Notes: generated by a model not told the origin, from the letters alone. A stretch of DNA of 34,481 nt from Wohlfahrtiimonas populi (GCF_002006795.1 NZ_MVDN01000005.1:158449-192929), one strand, 5' to 3'; positions 8,676 to 17,802 are shown, numbered from the stretch's first letter. Numbers and translations are program-made.

Positions 8676-9740
8676 TTATAGGGGTAATTGCACTTTAAAA
8701 CAGCTGCCACCATGACGAGATTTTTCGTAAGTGATTGTGCCATTGTGCGCTTCAATTAAGTGCTTGATGATGGTTAAACCTAAGCCTGTGCCTTGTTTGG
8801 ATTCTTTAGAAGGGTGATTCGCACGATAAAATGATTCAAAGATATGTGTTTGTGCCTCTTCTGAAACGCCAGGGCCTTCATCTTCAATAGTGAATTGCCA
8901 TTGATCATTTTGGATTTGGCTACTTAAATATAAGCGACCAGAATTAGCGTAGCGAATGGCATTGTCTAATAACGCTGTGAAAACTTGTTGTAATCTAAAG
9001 CGGTCACACATAATTTTTCCTGTGGCTAAACTACTGACAATTTCAAAGTCATATTTTTCAAACTCACTTGTGTATTCCACAAGTTTATCTTCAAGCAATA
9101 AGCGTAGATCTGTGGGTTCTAAAGTTAGTTGAAGGTGATTATTTTCAATTAAACTGAGCAGCCTTAAGTCTTCAATGAGCACAGATAAATTTTCTGTCTG
9201 CTTCAATAATGTGGTCACTAATTCATCATTAGGTATAAAAATACCATCTAAAATACCTTGTAATCGACCTTTTAAAATTGTCACAGGAGTGCGGAGTTCA
9301 TGTGCAATGCCTGCATTCCAAAGCATAATGTTATTTTGCTTATTCTCCAGTTGCTCTGCCATTAAATTGAAGTTCTCTTCCAACTGAATGAGCTCTGCAA
9401 AGTTGGTTTTTGGATTGCGTTGCACGCGTGTAGATAAATTGCCATCCATAATACTTTGTGAAGCTTCTGCCAATGCATTGATGGATAACATCATCTTTTT
9501 GGAGATCCTAAAAGCCAATAAAATAGATGTCATCAAGCCAATTAAAGCCATCAAAAGAATCCAAATGAAATCTGCAAACTCGAAATAGCTATCTTCTTGA
9601 GCTGCTTCTATTGCTTCATGATCAGGATAAAAGACGAGATAAACAAGATAAGCACTTAAGAATGCACTAGCAATCACAGCGAAGCATACAAGTGACATAG
9701 TGATGATCAATTGCGTATTGATGCTGACTTGTTTTTTCAT
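8676..9740 (-). CDS. adeS: AdeS-like sensor histidine kinase
   Basis: 354-residue membrane kinase. Two hydrophobic helices (about residues 8-36 and 55-80) flank a very short, acidic periplasmic stretch, followed by a HAMP domain and the dimerisation box WNAGIAHELRTPVTILKGRLQG with His147 as phosphoacceptor. The N box (DNAIRYA), G1 (DEGPGV) and G2 (GTGLGL) are intact. The H-box neighbourhood including LQGILDGIF closely resembles Acinetobacter AdeS, which with AdeR controls the adeABC pump; this supports the label but is from memory. The ATG directly abuts the regulator stop (TAGATG), so the pair is translationally coupled. Confidence 0.9.
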   Translation of the reverse strand: MKKQVSINTQLIITMSLVCFAVIASAFLSAYLVYLVFYPDHEAIEAAQEDSYFEFADFIWILLMALIGLMTSILLAFRISKKMMLSINALAEASQSIMDGNLSTRVQRNPKTNFAELIQLEENFNLMAEQLENKQNNIMLWNAGIAHELRTPVTILKGRLQGILDGIFIPNDELVTTLLKQTENLSVLIEDLRLLSLIENNHLQLTLEPTDLRLLLEDKLVEYTSEFEKYDFEIVSSLATGKIMCDRFRLQQVFTALLDNAIRYANSGRLYLSSQIQNDQWQFTIEDEGPGVSEEAQTHIFESFYRANHPSKESKQGTGLGLTIIKHLIEAHNGTITYEKSRHGGSCFKVQLPL

Positions 9741-10439
9741 CTAGAGTTTCTCCAAGCGATAGCCAACGCCACGAACGCTATTGATGGCAACAGTTGCGGG
9801 TAAAGTCGTGAGCTTTTTACGTAATTTGCTCATGTGGCTATCCACAGTTCTTTCCAATGCATCACTATCAGGCAAGCAACGATCCAAAATTTCACTGCGT
9901 GTAAAAACTTTATTGGGCGCTTGAATTAATAACAGTAAAAAGTGATATTCCGTCAATGTCAGATTCAATGTGTGAATAGCATCCGCCGTTTGAATCGTCA
10001 CTAAATGCTGTGTTTCATCAATTTTGAGATTGCCATAGCTTTTTTCAGGTACAGCCGTTGGCGTTGTTGTCACGATGCTTCGTCTTAATACAGCTTGCAC
10101 ACGAGCCATCACTTCGTTGGGATTGAAAGGTTTCACAATATAGTCATCCGCGCCCATTCTCAGCGCCATGATCTTATCAATGTCCTGATCTAAAGCTGTG
10201 AGCATAATGACAGGCACTTGGCTGAATTGACGAATGTGGCTCAATACAGCCCAACCATCTTTTTCAGGTAATTTGACATCTAGCAGCACTAAATCAATAT
10301 CATGATTATGCAATTGATTAATGGCTTCTAAACCATTAACAGCACGATGTGTTTGCATATTGTCGCGTTGAGCATATGAGATCAGGATATCTGCGATATC
10401 ATCGTCATCTTCAACAATTAAGAGCGTTAATTCTGACAT
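9741..10439 (-). CDS. adeR: AdeR-like OmpR-family response regulator
   Basis: 232 residues from the ATG at 10439, giving MSELTLLIVEDDDD; upstream in-frame extension to 10490 has no ribosome site and adds an odd basic tail, so I rejected it. The receiver domain has D54 (LVLLDVKLP) as phosphorylation site and K103 in IVKPFNPNEV. The winged-helix DNA-binding domain ends with FTRSEILDRCLPDSDALERT and SVRGVGYRL. Segments such as VIMLTALDQDIDKIMALR and SDALERTVDSHMSKLRKKL closely follow Acinetobacter AdeR. Likely target: the AdeAB-like pump at the left end, although here the genes are about 5 kb apart rather than adjacent and divergent. Confidence 0.9.
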   Translation of the reverse strand: MSELTLLIVEDDDDIADILISYAQRDNMQTHRAVNGLEAINQLHNHDIDLVLLDVKLPEKDGWAVLSHIRQFSQVPVIMLTALDQDIDKIMALRMGADDYIVKPFNPNEVMARVQAVLRRSIVTTTPTAVPEKSYGNLKIDETQHLVTIQTADAIHTLNLTLTEYHFLLLLIQAPNKVFTRSEILDRCLPDSDALERTVDSHMSKLRKKLTTLPATVAINSVRGVGYRLEKL

Positions 10440-10472
10440 ATTCCAAATATAACCTCGATGAATGATAGTCGA

Positions 10473-10478
10473 ATTATA
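10473..10478 (-). promoter_or_regulatory. Possible -10 element for the adeRS-like pair
   Basis: On the - strand the bases read TATAAT and overlap the stop codon of the EamA transporter gene, about 34 bases upstream of the regulator start. No good -35 hexamer is seen at 16-18 bases. It may give the two-component genes their own promoter inside a longer operon. Confidence 0.35.
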
Positions 10479-11397
10479 CTTTATTTTCATGATGTTGAGT
10501 GCTGAGTTTAGAAGGACGATTGGTTAAAATAATACCTGTCACAATGAATATGCTACCTAAGATGATGGATGGACTAATGGTTTCATCTAATAGTAAGTAA
10601 CCTGCAATGACAGCAGTTAATGGGTTTAATGCGATGAATGTGCCTGCATTGGCTGCACCGATTTGGTCAATGCCTTGGTAATACCAGACATAAGCCAATG
10701 CAGAACCTAAGATGCCCAAATATAGCAGGCTCAAAATATCAGTTTGTGTGAGCAGTGTGAAATGCTCCCATGAAACAGTTGGGCTAATGATGGATGCTAT
10801 TAATAATAAAATTGTGCCAACAAAGATTGAGTAAGCAACGGTATGTAATGCACCAATAGATTTAATGGTATTTTTACCTGCAACTGTATAAATGCCCCAT
10901 GTGATCACACAGCCGAAGATTGCAAAATCCCCAATGATGGATGAAGAAGCATCTTGCATATTTGTATGGCTTAACAGAACCATAATTGCACCAATGATGG
11001 ATAAAGCAATGCCATAGTTCTTCTTAATTGTAATTTTTTCGCGCCAAATTAAGAAAGATAAAAATGCAATCATCGCAGGATTGAGAGACACAATGAGCGC
11101 AGTTCTAGATGCAGGGATCAATTGTAATCCGTAAAAGAAGAATAAGTGATATAGGAAAACACCTGCAAAGCCCAATAATAAAATGGGCCAAAATTGCTGG
11201 AGGGTAATTTTCTTCCAGCCAATTTTAGGGCAGCTGAGCAAAATTAAGAAAGTGATGGAACCTAAGGAAAATCGTAATGTTGCGGATAGTAGAGAGGGAA
11301 TATCATTATGTATGAATCTTCCTGCCACAAAAGTTCCTCTCCATAAAATGGCGACAATACAGAGTTGAATGTAGACAAAAATGCATGCTTTGTTCAT
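10474..11397 (-). CDS. DMT-superfamily (EamA) exporter
   Basis: 10-TM metabolite/drug exporter with two EamA repeats, about 307 residues from the ATG at 11397. I prefer this start because GCAGGT lies about 8 bases before it; the first ATG at 11412 lacks a ribosome site. Family features: AILWRGTFVAGRFIHNDIPSLLSATLRF in the first repeat and LYLGILGSALAYVWYYQGI with ALNPLTAVIAGYLLLDE in the second. Substrate unknown (amino acids, nucleosides or toxic compounds in relatives). It is divergent from a LysR gene that probably regulates it, and lies upstream of the AdeRS-like genes on the same strand. Confidence 0.87.
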   Translation of the reverse strand: MNKACIFVYIQLCIVAILWRGTFVAGRFIHNDIPSLLSATLRFSLGSITFLILLSCPKIGWKKITLQQFWPILLLGFAGVFLYHLFFFYGLQLIPASRTALIVSLNPAMIAFLSFLIWREKITIKKNYGIALSIIGAIMVLLSHTNMQDASSSIIGDFAIFGCVITWGIYTVAGKNTIKSIGALHTVAYSIFVGTILLLIASIISPTVSWEHFTLLTQTDILSLLYLGILGSALAYVWYYQGIDQIGAANAGTFIALNPLTAVIAGYLLLDETISPSIILGSIFIVTGIILTNRPSKLSTQHHENKV

Positions 11398-11430
11398 GAA
11401 AATACCTGCCATTGAATATAATTTGGATTC

Positions 11431-11448
11431 ATTAAGTGATAAATTAAT
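11431..11448. promoter_or_regulatory. Candidate LysR-type operator between divergent genes
   Basis: An inverted repeat ATTAA-N8-TTAAT sits in the 87-base gap between the EamA transporter (- strand) and the LysR gene (+ strand). Its size fits the T-N11-A pattern of LysR boxes. The surrounding DNA is AT-rich, so a chance match is possible. Confidence 0.35.
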
Positions 11449-11484
11449 GGTTATGTTTAATCATATTCAAATGAGTATTTATTC

Positions 11485-12354
11485 ATGACATTGGCGCAAT
11501 TGCAGATTCTTAAAATTGTTGTGGAGCTGAAGAGTTTTACCTTGGCAGCATCACAATTAGGTATTTCACAATCGGCTGTATCCCATGCGATTAAATCGTT
11601 AGAAAAAGGTCTAAATGTTGTGCTGTTTCATAGGGAACAGAACCAGATTACATTAACGGCGATTGGGGAAACGATGTTGCCACATATTCGCACAATGTTA
11701 AGTTTGCATGATTTGCTGTATCAAGAAGCGCAAGCATCGAATGGTTTGAAGAAAGGCGTTGTGTGCATTGGTTCATTTGGGCCAACAGCATCATCTAAGA
11801 TCTTGCCAAATCTATTGGCAGAATACCGAGCTCAGTTTCCACACATTGAAATTCAAGTGGATGAAGGTGATGATGCAAGTGTTGCACAATGGTTGTTGGA
11901 TCAGCGGATAGATATTGGCTTTGTAACTTTGCCAGATGAACGCTTTGAAACATGGCCAATTTTACAGGATCAATGGGTGGTGATTTTGCCACATCAACAT
12001 CCTTTGGCGCAGCAAGCAAATGTGGCTTTAAAAGATTTGACGAAGTATCCTCTCAATTTAACAGGGGCAGGATCGGGTGAAAAAATCCTACAATTATTTA
12101 AAGATCAAAAGCTTTCGCCAAATATTAAATTCAGAACATTGCAATTACTGAGTACATTATCATTAGTTGAACGAGGCGAAGCGGTTTCAATTGTGGCTGA
12201 ATCAGCGATTCCTAAAGGTGCGAATATTGCCATTAAACCATTATTACCAAAAGTTGAGCGAACGGTTGCCATTGCGGTGATGAATCAAACACGATTATCA
12301 CTTGCAAGTTCGCAGTTTTTAGAAATGGTTAGAAAGAGATTTGCATTGAAATAG
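11485..12354 (+). CDS. LysR family transcriptional regulator
   Basis: 289 residues. The N-terminal helix-turn-helix is typical: LAQLQILKIVVELKSFTLAA, then LGISQSAVSHAIKSLEKGL and LFHR; the remainder is a LysR substrate-binding domain (VVCIGSFGPTASSKILPNLL, then IDIGFVTLPDERF). The start has only a weak ribosome site. LysR proteins usually control the divergent neighbour, here the EamA exporter, with a small-molecule inducer. It is convergent with the nitroreductase gene, whose stop lies 39 bases away. Confidence 0.9.
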   Translation: MTLAQLQILKIVVELKSFTLAASQLGISQSAVSHAIKSLEKGLNVVLFHREQNQITLTAIGETMLPHIRTMLSLHDLLYQEAQASNGLKKGVVCIGSFGPTASSKILPNLLAEYRAQFPHIEIQVDEGDDASVAQWLLDQRIDIGFVTLPDERFETWPILQDQWVVILPHQHPLAQQANVALKDLTKYPLNLTGAGSGEKILQLFKDQKLSPNIKFRTLQLLSTLSLVERGEAVSIVAESAIPKGANIAIKPLLPKVERTVAIAVMNQTRLSLASSQFLEMVRKRFALK

Positions 12355-12393
12355 CAATCCAAAATGGATGGATTGCTATCTGACTTTGTAGAT

Positions 12394-13041
12394 TTATAAA
12401 GTCGTAAAGATCTCATCAGCAGGTAAACGAGATTTTGGTAATTTAGCATTGTAATCATTTTCTTCGCTGGAATAGCCAATTGTTACTGCAACGATAGAAT
12501 GTAGATCTTTGCTTGGTAAATCTAAGATCTTATCCAATTCTTCTGGCAAAATGCCTTCAATTGGCGTCGCATTCACACCCATTGCCGCAGCTCCTAAAAG
12601 CAGTGTACCTAAAGCAATATAAGCTTGTTTCTCATTCCATTTATTTAAATCTTTTTGGTCATTGGAATTGAGGTCAATGAATTTTTTACGGCCAGCAGCA
12701 ACGCCTGATTTGCCTGCTTCATCTAAGAAACGCTGATCTTTATCTTCTTGCTCTGTAATGAGCTCAACATGCGCATCGCCTAATGTATTTCGTACAGCAA
12801 AAATAACAGTCAATGTGGAATCCAAAACTTTAGGGCGATTGAATTCCATGAAACCAGGTAAAACTTTCTCTTTCCCTGCTTCACTTTCAATTAAAAAATA
12901 GTGCCAAGGTTGAACATTCACAGATGATGGAGAATAACGTAGTAGCGTTTTAATATCTTCAATTTGTTGCGTTGTTAAACGGCGAGAAGCATCATAAACT
13001 TTGCATGTTTTACGAGATTTGGCGACATCAATGATATTCAT
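12394..13041 (-). CDS. nfsB: NfsB-like oxygen-insensitive NAD(P)H nitroreductase
   Basis: 215-residue FMN-dependent nitroreductase, cytoplasmic and probably dimeric. It follows E. coli NfsB throughout: the start MNIIDVAKSRKTCKVYDASRR, LLRYSPSSVNVQPWHYFL (FMN phosphate binding), DQRFLDEAGKSGVAAGRKKF, LLLGAAAMGVNATPIEG and the end AKLPKSRLPADEIFTTL. These enzymes reduce nitroaromatics and nitrofurans and in some species dihydropteridines. AAGGAG lies 8 bases before the ATG. Single gene, convergent with the LysR gene. Confidence 0.92.
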   Translation of the reverse strand: MNIIDVAKSRKTCKVYDASRRLTTQQIEDIKTLLRYSPSSVNVQPWHYFLIESEAGKEKVLPGFMEFNRPKVLDSTLTVIFAVRNTLGDAHVELITEQEDKDQRFLDEAGKSGVAAGRKKFIDLNSNDQKDLNKWNEKQAYIALGTLLLGAAAMGVNATPIEGILPEELDKILDLPSKDLHSIVAVTIGYSSEENDYNAKLPKSRLPADEIFTTL

Positions 13042-13115
13042 TTAATATTCTCCTTGAGCTATTGGGGGATGATAACTAATTCAAAATGAACAATTGTTAT
13101 AGCACATCTCAAGAG

Positions 13116-13877
13116 TTAGGAGAATGATTCTACAGGTGGAATAGTGAAAGTATGGCGCGTTAAACCATTGGCTTTATTCCATTTAATATAATCACCAGTT
13201 TGTTCCCAATCACTCAAAACCCAGCGTGTGCCATTGTGGTGCTCATGGATATTGGGCTTGTGTGTATGTCCATGAATCATAATATCAGCAGAATGCTGAA
13301 TGAGCATTGCTTCAACTGCACTATTTGTAACATCGCAATAGCATTGTTGATTCTCAATGCAAGTATGGCGTTTAGCTTTTTTGCTTGCTTCACGTAAACG
13401 CAAACTAATGCGCAGGCGAACAGATTTTGGTAATAAATGTAAGCATTTGAGCACTAAAGGATTGCGGATAATTTTGCGATAACGTTGGTATTTAACATCT
13501 GCTAGGCAGAGTTGGTCACCATGTAGAACAACAATTTCTGGTGCAAAAGGTAAAGTATAAACTTCAGGAAGAATTGTCATTTTGCACAGATTGGCGTAAT
13601 TTTTTCCGACAGCAAAGTCACGATTACCATGTTGGAAATAAATGTTGATCCCTTGTTCTGAAAGCTTTGCGAGCTCTTCAGCTACTTTAGCTGTAAAAGG
13701 TGATAAAACATCATCTCCAACCCAAAAATTAAAGAAATCACCCAAGATGAATAAATCTGTGGCATCTTCTGCAATCTTCGGTAAAAGATCAAAAAAAGCC
13801 GCACACAGTTCTGGGCGGCTTGATGCGAGATGAAGATCAGCAATGAAATAAGCAATGTGATCTTCATGTCTATGCAT
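13116..13877 (-). CDS. lpxH: UDP-2,3-diacylglucosamine diphosphatase LpxH
   Basis: 253-residue calcineurin-like phosphoesterase that hydrolyses UDP-2,3-diacylglucosamine to lipid X and UMP in lipid A synthesis at the inner membrane face. Metal-ligand motifs appear in order: FIADLHL (residues 11-17), LGDFFNFW, HGNRDF, VLHGDQL and IHGHTHKP. Length and motif spacing fit LpxH. The start is set by AAGGT six bases upstream. It lies 15 bases downstream of ppiB on the same strand, the same ppiB-lpxH order seen in E. coli. Its presence indicates a lipopolysaccharide-type outer membrane. Confidence 0.93.
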   Translation of the reverse strand: MHRHEDHIAYFIADLHLASSRPELCAAFFDLLPKIAEDATDLFILGDFFNFWVGDDVLSPFTAKVAEELAKLSEQGINIYFQHGNRDFAVGKNYANLCKMTILPEVYTLPFAPEIVVLHGDQLCLADVKYQRYRKIIRNPLVLKCLHLLPKSVRLRISLRLREASKKAKRHTCIENQQCYCDVTNSAVEAMLIQHSADIMIHGHTHKPNIHEHHNGTRWVLSDWEQTGDYIKWNKANGLTRHTFTIPPVESFS

Positions 13878-13892
13878 AGTTGTACCTTAAAA

Positions 13893-14390
13893 TTAAGCGA
13901 TTTCTACGCGTTCAATGATGATATCTTCAGCAGGCACATCGCTGTGACCACGACGAGAAGTTGTTTCAACTTTTTCGATCGCATCAATGATGTCCATACC
14001 TTCAACTACTTTACCGAATACTGCATAACCCCAACCTTGAGATGTTTCACTTTTGAAATCCAAGAAACCATTATCTACAGTGTTGATGAAGAATTGGTTC
14101 GTTGCAGAATGTGGATCCATAGTTCTAGCCATTGCTAAAGAACCACGAACATTTTTCAAACCGTTGTTTGCTTCGTTTTTGATTGGTGCGCGTTGGCCAT
14201 CCATTTTGTTGTCCATACCTGGTAACAAACCACCGCCTTGAACCATGAAACCTGGGATTACACGGTGGAACAATGTACCTTCAAAGAAACCATCTTTTGC
14301 GTATTGTTCGAAGTTAGCTGCTGAAACTGGTGCATTATCAAAATCTAATTCGATTGCAAATGTACCTTTATTTGTATGAAACTTAATCAT
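13893..14390 (-). CDS. ppiB: Cytoplasmic peptidyl-prolyl isomerase B (cyclophilin)
   Basis: 165 residues, no signal peptide. Cyclophilin hallmarks: [14 protein letters not shown] (catalytic Arg of the FHRVI motif), [16 protein letters not shown] and the C-terminal [18 protein letters not shown]. It catalyses cis-trans isomerisation of Xaa-Pro bonds during folding. AGGAGA lies 8 bases before the ATG. It sits between the exported cyclophilin gene and lpxH, all on the - strand with short gaps. Confidence 0.93.
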   Translation of the reverse strand: MIKFHTNKGTFAIELDFDNAPVSAANFEQYAKDGFFEGTLFHRVIPGFMVQGGGLLPGMDNKMDGQRAPIKNEANNGLKNVRGSLAMARTMDPHSATNQFFINTVDNGFLDFKSETSQGWGYAVFGKVVEGMDIIDAIEKVETTSRRGHSDVPAEDIIIERVEIA

Positions 14391-14418
14391 GAATATATCT
14401 CCTAAAATTCAATGAGGA

Positions 14419-15108
14419 CTATTTTTTTGTAGTGTCAGTTGTAGTTTCAGCAGGCGCTGCAACTGGTTTTTCAACTGATTCTACAGATTCTGTTGCCACT
14501 GCTGGCTTTTCAATCAATGCCATTTTTTCGATGATCACTGGTTCTACTGGAACATCATCACGGCCACGACCATGGCTAGTTGTTTGTACTTTTTCAATGG
14601 ATTCTACAACTTCCATACCATCTACAACATGCCCAAATACTGTATAGCCAGGGTTTTGTGGTCCAGTATAGTTCAAGAAATCATTATTGATTGTATTGAT
14701 AAAGAATTGGCTAGTCGCTGAGTCAGGATCCATTGTTCTAGCCATTGCGATTGTGCCTTTATCGTTTTTCAAACCATTGTCTGATTCGATATTGACAGAT
14801 TCGCGAGTTTTCTTTTGAACTAAATCTTTATCCCAACCACCACCTTGGATCATGAATCCAGGAATCACACGGTGGAAAATTAACCCCTCATAATGACCAT
14901 CCACAACATATTGGATAAAGTTGCCAACAGTATTAGGCGCTTTTTCAGGGTTGAGTTCTAAAGTAATGTTGCCTTTATTGGTTGTCATTTCTACATAAAT
15001 TGGCGCAACAACAACTGGTTCTTCGGTTGCTACTGTTTCAGGATTCGCCATAGATACTTGAAATGCTAATGTTGCAATACCTGCACAAGTCAATAAACGT
15101 TTTAACAC
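14419..15108 (-). CDS. ppiA: Exported peptidyl-prolyl isomerase A (cyclophilin) with Ala/Thr-rich tail
   Basis: 229 residues from a GTG start with AGGAG seven bases upstream. MLKRLLTCAGIATLAFQVSMA is a signal peptide; the cyclophilin domain covers about residues 38-195 with [14 protein letters not shown] and ARTMDPDSATSQFFIN. The C-terminal 30 residues are low-complexity (Pro, Ala, Val, Glu, Thr) and end in Lys-Lys; E. coli PpiA lacks such a tail as far as I recall. The protein should work in the periplasm on envelope proteins. It lies 28 bases upstream of ppiB; the two look like an old tandem duplication specialised to two compartments. Confidence 0.9.
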   Translation of the reverse strand: MLKRLLTCAGIATLAFQVSMANPETVATEEPVVVAPIYVEMTTNKGNITLELNPEKAPNTVGNFIQYVVDGHYEGLIFHRVIPGFMIQGGGWDKDLVQKKTRESVNIESDNGLKNDKGTIAMARTMDPDSATSQFFINTINNDFLNYTGPQNPGYTVFGHVVDGMEVVESIEKVQTTSHGRGRDDVPVEPVIIEKMALIEKPAVATESVESVEKPVAAPAETTTDTTKK

Positions 15109-15177
15109 AACAAACTCCTAGATTAGTTATTATAAGCGCAAGATTATCTCAATTTTGCGCTCTGAATGATACTGAAT

Positions 15178-16182
15178 TTATGATAATGAAGAAACCATTA
15201 CTGCTTTAATTGTATGTAAACGGTTTTCAGCTTGGTCAAACACAATAGAATGCTTGCTTTCAAAGACTTCATCTGTCACTTCGACACCATCTTTTAATTC
15301 AGGGAAATCCTTCATTAATTTCATGCCCTCTGTTGTTTTACCATCATGAAACGCAGGCAAGCAATGCAGGAATTTAACATTTGGATTTTGGCTTGCTTCA
15401 ATCAATGCTTGGTTTACTTGGAATGGGAAAAGAAGCTTGATGCGTTCAGCCCATTTATCTTTGGATTCGCCCATAGATAACCAAACATCTGTATAGATAA
15501 AATCAACACCTTTCACCGCTTCTTGTGCATTTGTGAAGCAAACAATATTACCGCCCGTTTCATTTGCAATCGCTTGGCACTGATCAATCAGTGCACGCTT
15601 TGGTAGCAATGATTCTGGTGCAGCAAAATGAATTGTCATACCTAATTTTGCAGCAATAATCATTAGAGAGATTGCAACGTTGTTATCTGAATCGCCAACA
15701 TAAGCTAATTTCACATCTTTTAGTGGCTTATCTGTATGCTCTAGGATAGTTAAAACATCTGCCAATGATTGTGTTGGGTGGAATTCATCTGTTAAACCGT
15801 TGAAAATAGGAACACCTGCATAATGAGCGAGATCTTCTACGATTTTATGTGCAGCACCACGGAATTCGATGCCATCATAAAAACGGCCTAAAACACGAGC
15901 TGTATCTGCAATACTTTCTTTATGTCCAACTTGTGAACTCACAGGATCCAAATAAGTTACATTCGCGCCTTGATCATAAGCAGCTACTTCAAAAGCACAG
16001 CGGGTACGTGTAGATGTTTTTTCAAAAATAAGTGCAATATTCTTGCCAACTAAGCGTTTTTCTTCTTCATTATTTCGCTTTGCAGCTTTTAAATCGCGGG
16101 CAAGATCTAAGAGATAGTTGATCTCTTCAGGAGTATGATTCAAAAGTGTGAGCAAATGGCGCTGATATAATGGAGAAGTCAT
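15178..16182 (-). CDS. argF: Ornithine carbamoyltransferase
   Basis: 334 residues from the ATG at 16182, chosen because AAAGGATC precedes it and because [20 protein letters not shown] aligns with the E. coli ArgI start; an in-frame ATG at 16257 would add 25 unlikely residues. Carbamoyl-phosphate motif STRTR is at residues 57-61, with HPTQ and the ornithine-binding [11 protein letters not shown] further on. It forms citrulline from ornithine and carbamoyl phosphate in arginine synthesis; a catabolic ArcB role is possible, but no arcA or arcC is next to it. Divergent from glmU. Confidence 0.92.
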   Translation of the reverse strand: MTSPLYQRHLLTLLNHTPEEINYLLDLARDLKAAKRNNEEEKRLVGKNIALIFEKTSTRTRCAFEVAAYDQGANVTYLDPVSSQVGHKESIADTARVLGRFYDGIEFRGAAHKIVEDLAHYAGVPIFNGLTDEFHPTQSLADVLTILEHTDKPLKDVKLAYVGDSDNNVAISLMIIAAKLGMTIHFAAPESLLPKRALIDQCQAIANETGGNIVCFTNAQEAVKGVDFIYTDVWLSMGESKDKWAERIKLLFPFQVNQALIEASQNPNVKFLHCLPAFHDGKTTEGMKLMKDFPELKDGVEVTDEVFESKHSIVFDQAENRLHTIKAVMVSSLS

Positions 16183-16206
16183 GGCAAGATCCTTTCTTTT
16201 ATGGAT

Positions 16207-16220
16207 GAGATAATTATCTC
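16207..16220. promoter_or_regulatory. Perfect 14-base palindrome in the argF leader
   Basis: GAGATAATTATCTC reads the same on both strands. It lies just downstream of the predicted argF promoter and 25 bases before the start codon. It does not match the usual ARG-box consensus that I know for ArgR. It could be an operator or a small stem at the 5' end of the message. Confidence 0.4.
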
Positions 16221-16223
16221 TAC

Positions 16224-16253
16224 ATAGTATCGTGCTCGTTTTTAGATTTTCAA
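16224..16253 (-). promoter_or_regulatory. Predicted argF promoter
   Basis: On the - strand TTGAAA (16253-16248) and TACTAT (16229-16224) are separated by 18 bases, a reasonable sigma-70 promoter 40 bases upstream of the argF start. Confidence 0.5.
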
Positions 16254-16331
16254 GCATTTTTATGCCATGTCATCTTTATTTTAAAAAAATAGTGTAGAAT
16301 CGGGCGCAATCAACAACTAAAAAGAGGACGT

Positions 16332-17699
16332 ATGAAAGCATTATCAGTCGTGATTTTAGCAGCAGGTAAAGGCACAAGAATGAAATCTGCGCTACCAAAA
16401 CCTCTGCATGAGATTGGTGGCAAACCAATGTTGTCACATGTGCTATCAACTGCACGTGAATTAGATCCTGCACAATTAATTGTAATCTACGGTCATGAAG
16501 GCGAAAAATTAAAAGCAGCTTATCAAGATGAAGCCGATATTACGTGGGTTGAACAAAAGACATTTTTAGGCACAGGCGATGCAATGAAATATGCAATGCC
16601 AGCGATTTTGCCTAATAGTAACGTATTAGTGTTATATGCAGATACACCATTAATTGATGTAAAAACATTGCAAGCAATGCTTGAAAAAGTGGACGAACAG
16701 AACCTTTGCTGGTTAACAGTGGAAGCTGATCAACCATTTGGCTATGGCAGAATCATTCGTAATGATGCTGGCAACATGGTTGCAATCGTAGAAGAAAAAG
16801 ATGCGAATGATGAACAAAAAGCTATCACAGAAGTGAATAGTGGCTTATTTGCGATCTCAAGTGATGTGTTATCTACAACATTGCCACGTATTAGCGATGA
16901 CAATCAGCAAAAAGAATTCTACTTAACAGATGTTGTTAAGTTAGCGTTGGAAGATGGTTTATCCATTCAAACAACGGCAGGTGATTTTACATTATTGCGT
17001 GGTGTGAATGATCGCGTACAGTTATCCAAATTAGAAGCGATTTATCAAAACCAACAGCGTAAAAAATTAATGCTATCTGGTGTGACAATGATTGCACCTG
17101 AAACAGTTTATATCCGCGGTGAAGTGAAGCTTAAAGGGCAAGATATTATCATCGAACCTAATGTGACTTTATCAGGCGTTGTTTCCTTGGGTAATAATGT
17201 TCAGATCGGGCAAGGCTCGCACATTACAGATGCTAAATTATGTGATGGCGTTGTTGTACATCCTTACTCAATGATCGAATCTTCATTGTTATATGACAAT
17301 GTTGCGATTGGCCCTTATGCGCGTTTACGTACAAACAGCATCCTAAAAGCCAATAGTAAAGTGGGTAATTTCGTAGAAACGAAAAATATTACATTGGGTG
17401 AAGGTTCTAAAGCGAACCATTTAACGTATCTAGGTGATGCACAAATTGGTACTGGTGTGAATATTGGTGCAGGCACAATTACGTGTAACTATGATGGTGC
17501 GAATAAGCATAAGACAATCATCGAAGATGATGTTTTCATTGGCTCAAATAGTTCACTTGTTGCACCTGTTGAAATTAAAAAAGGTGCAACTGTGGGTGCA
17601 GGTAGTACAATTTCTTCATCAATTGAATCAGGGGCATTGGCGATAACCCGTGCAACACTGCGTCAAATCCAAAACTGGAAAAGACCTACAAAAAAATAA
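16332..17699 (+). CDS. glmU: Bifunctional GlmU: GlcNAc-1-P uridyltransferase / glucosamine-1-P acetyltransferase
   Basis: 455 residues, the normal length. The N-terminal pyrophosphorylase domain starts MKALSVVILAAGKGTRMKSALP, continues with GTGDAMKYA and YADTPL, and makes UDP-GlcNAc. The C-terminal left-handed beta-helix (from about residue 250) carries hexapeptide repeats and the acetyltransferase site around NHLTYLGDAQIG, GAGTITCNYDGANKHKT and FIGSNSSLVAP. UDP-GlcNAc feeds peptidoglycan and lipid A synthesis, matching lpxH nearby. AAAGAGGA precedes the ATG by a few bases. Usually followed by glmS in many genomes, but not here. Confidence 0.96.
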   Translation: MKALSVVILAAGKGTRMKSALPKPLHEIGGKPMLSHVLSTARELDPAQLIVIYGHEGEKLKAAYQDEADITWVEQKTFLGTGDAMKYAMPAILPNSNVLVLYADTPLIDVKTLQAMLEKVDEQNLCWLTVEADQPFGYGRIIRNDAGNMVAIVEEKDANDEQKAITEVNSGLFAISSDVLSTTLPRISDDNQQKEFYLTDVVKLALEDGLSIQTTAGDFTLLRGVNDRVQLSKLEAIYQNQQRKKLMLSGVTMIAPETVYIRGEVKLKGQDIIIEPNVTLSGVVSLGNNVQIGQGSHITDAKLCDGVVVHPYSMIESSLLYDNVAIGPYARLRTNSILKANSKVGNFVETKNITLGEGSKANHLTYLGDAQIGTGVNIGAGTITCNYDGANKHKTIIEDDVFIGSNSSLVAPVEIKKGATVGAGSTISSSIESGALAITRATLRQIQNWKRPTKK

Positions 17700-17802
17700 T
17701 TTTATTGGGCAAAAAGCATGAAAATGGTAATATGAGCTAAAATTGTATTACCTTTTGGTACAAATTTTTGTTTTGAATATTATTGATAAAGAGGTTGTCA
17801 TA

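Noticed and set aside
10440-10490. N-terminal extension of the AdeR-like regulator to the ATG at 10490
   Set aside because: No ribosome site, overlaps the EamA gene end, and receiver domains normally begin close to the LLIVEDD strand.
13116-15108. lpxH-ppiB-ppiA order as a novel operon
   Set aside because: ppiB next to lpxH is ordinary in gammaproteobacteria, and a neighbouring exported cyclophilin is a simple duplication.
16183-16257. 25-residue N-terminal extension of ornithine carbamoyltransferase
   Set aside because: It would cover the predicted promoter, and family members start at the position of the ATG at 16182.
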